Source of the DNA: Salvelinus alpinus | Taxonomy: Eukaryota; Chordata; Actinopteri; Salmoniformes; Salmonidae | Assembly (NCBI RefSeq): GCF_045679555.1 | Contig: NC_092087.1 | Span: 81,214,901-81,278,900 of the forward strand | Reading direction: 5' to 3' | DNA: 64,000 nucleotides | Shown: positions 62,203 through 64,000 of the stretch, piece after piece | Numbering within the stretch: the stretch's first letter is position 1 | How the letters are laid out: every line of letters starts with the position of its first letter | Program-made: the position numbers and the translations under genes | Notes under the pieces: generated by a model | Told to the model about the DNA's origin: nothing | Databases searched by the model: none | The model's input: only the letters and a program-made list of their open reading frames with translations

Positions 62203-64000
62203 CAGTAGAAGTCAAAAGTTTACATACACCTTAGCCAAATACATTTAAACTAAGTTTTTCACAATTCCTGACATTTAATCCTTGTAAAAATTCCCTGTCT
62301 TAGGTCAGTTAGGATCACCACTTTATTTTAAGAATGTGAAATGTCAGAATAATAGTAGAGAGAATGATTTATTTCTGATTTTATTTATTTCATCACATTC
62401 CCAGTGGGTCAGAAGTTTACATACACTCAATTAGTATTTGGTAGCATTGCCTTGAAATTGTTTAACTTTGCCTCCTTGCTCGCACACACTTTTTCAGTTC
62501 TGCCCACAAATTTTCTATAGGATTGAGGTCAGGGCTTTGTGGTGGCCACTCCCAATACCTTGACTTTGTTGTCCTTAAGCCATTTTGCCACAACTTTGGA
62601 AGTATGCTTCAGATCAATGTCCATTTGGGAGACCCATTTGCGACCAAGTTTTAACTTCCTGACTGATGTCTTGAGATGTTGCTTCAATATATCCACATCA
62701 TTTTCCTCCTCATGATGCCATCTATTTTGTGAAGTGCACCAGTCCCTCCTGCAGCAAAGCACCCCCACAACATGATGAAAATTAAATCAAATGTTATTTG
62801 TCACATACACATGGTTAGCAGATGTTAATGCGAGTGTAGCGAAATGCTTGTGCTTCTAGTTCCGACAATGCAGTAATAACCAACGAGTAATCTATCCTAA
62901 CAATTTCACAACAACTACCTTATACACACAAGTGTAAAGGAATGAAAAATGAAGAATATGTACATAAAAATATATGAATGAGTGATGGTACAAAACGGCA
63001 TAGACAAGATGCAGTAGATGGTATCGTAATGTAGGGTATGTAAACATTATATGAAGTGGCATTGTTTAAAGTGGCTAGTGATACATTTTTCATCAATTTT
63101 TACATTATTAAAGTGTCTGGAGTTGAGTCAGTATGTTGGCAGCAGCCACTCAATGTTAGTGGTGGCAGTTTAACAGTCTGATGGCCTTGAGATAGAAGCT
63201 GTTTTTCAGTCTCTCGGTCCCTGGTTTGATGCACCTGTACTGACCTCGCCTTCTGGATGATAGCGGGGTGAACAGGCAGTGGCTCGGGTGGTTGTTGTCC
63301 TTGATGATCTTTATGGCCTTCCTGTGACATCGGGTGGTGTAAGGTGTCCTGGAGGGTAGGTAGTTTGCCCCCGGTGATGCGTTGTGCAGACCTCACTACC
63401 CTCTGGAGAGCCTTACGGTTGTGGGTGGAGCAGTTGCTGTACCAGGCGGTGATACAGCCCGACAGAATGCTCTCGATTGTGCATCTGTAAAAGTTTGTGA
63501 GTGCTTTTGGTGACAAGCCAAATTTCTTCAGCCCCCTGAGGTTGAAGAGGCGCTGCTGCGCCTTCTTCACCACGCTGACTGTGTGGGTGGACCAATTCAG
63601 TTTGTCCGTGATGTGTACGCAGAGGAACTTAAAACTTACTACCCTCTCCACTACTGTCCCATCGATGTGGATAGGGGGGTGCTCCCTCTGCTGTTTCCTG
63701 ATGCTGCCACCCCAGTGCTTCACGGTTGGGATGGTGTTCTTCGGCTTGCAAGCCTCCCCCTTTTTCCTCCAAACATAACGATGGTCATTATGACCAAACA
63801 GTTAAATTTTTGTTTCATCAGACCAGAGGACATTTCTCCAAAAAGTACAATCTTTGTCCCCATGTGCAGTTGCAAACCGTGGTCTGGCTTTTTGATGGCG
63901 GTTTTGGAGCAGTGGCTTCTTCCTTGCAGACCGGGCTTTCAGGTTATGTCGATATAGGACTCGTTTTACTGTGGATATAGATACTTTTGTACCTGTTTAC
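62203..64000 (-). mobile_element. Tc1-like element interrupted by a LINE, runs off the window
   Basis: CAGTAGAAGTCAAAAGTTTAC with TA before it, then the same family as 4511-5482 and 40877-42489 (CTATAGGATTGAGGTCAGGGC, GTTGCTTCAATATATCC). At 62777 it breaks off and resumes at 63700 (GATGCTGCCACCCCAG...), continuing to the window edge. A small internal deletion removes sequence near 62465. The right end is outside the window. Confidence 0.94.
62778..63699 (-). mobile_element. L2-like LINE 3' fragment inserted in a Tc1-like element
   Basis: Minus-strand coding piece (63723-63100) with FKFLCVHITDKLNWSTHT, AQQRLFNLRGLKKFG, FYRCTIESILSGCITAWYSN and RKALQRVVRSAQRITGGKL, the C-terminal part of the LINE reverse transcriptase ORF, then the 3' UTR ending at 62778 (TTGATTTAATTTT on the minus strand). 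The flanking Tc1 sequence has GATG at both borders (62774-62777 and 63700-63703), a possible 4-bp duplication. 5' truncated at insertion, as usual for LINEs. Confidence 0.93.

Overview
This is nuclear DNA from a salmonid fish (Salmo, Oncorhynchus or Salvelinus type). The genes are spliced, vertebrate-type genes. The gaps between them are filled with repeats typical of salmonids: several Tc1-like elements with TA target duplications, two tRNA-derived HpaI-type SINEs, L2-like LINE copies and many short foldback and hAT-type elements. No bacterial, organellar or CRISPR features were seen, and I recognised no retrovirus or Polinton.

Layout. 1-1286 is a 42-bp minisatellite. 1581-15264 (+) holds the 3' two thirds of a girdin-type gene (ccdc88a-like), with about 20 exons that can be placed by splice sites. 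17715-19426 (-) is a three-exon gene I do not recognise. It encodes 23-residue tandem repeats, one of which carries an in-frame TAG. 20843-22302 (-) is a broken copy of a dispersed fish ORF family. 23773-25498 (+) is mettl26, 26453-28693 (-) is wfikkn1 and 33434-38958 (-) is rab40c. These three are also neighbours on human 16p13.3, so this block is conserved synteny. 39.5-44.4 kb is a mosaic of Tc1-like elements and retroelement pieces. 45862-49622 (+) is a zona pellucida (ZP3-type) egg-coat gene with a TATA box. 50873-53206 (-) is itprip, 54283-56674 (+) is a 5'-truncated LINE and 60355-61634 (+) is calhm1; itprip and calhm1 both map to human 10q24-25. The window ends inside a Tc1-like element (from 62203) that was itself hit by a LINE.

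The genes do not form one pathway. They cover actin/G-protein signalling scaffolds (ccdc88a), a small-GTPase substrate receptor for ubiquitination (rab40c), a secreted myostatin/GDF inhibitor (wfikkn1), a methyltransferase-like protein (mettl26), an egg-coat protein, an IP3-receptor modulator (itprip) and a voltage-gated ion/ATP channel (calhm1).

Points most worth a second look: the repeat gene with a TAG in one repeat; the wfikkn1 stop codon that coincides with the target-site duplication of a short transposon; a seemingly perfect 194-bp duplication of the wfikkn1 exon 2 acceptor; a minisatellite in which every unit looks like a 3' splice site; and a girdin-type protein with no visible G-alpha-binding motif. 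Exon limits come from reading frame, GT/AG signals and remembered human homologues. No alignment was run.
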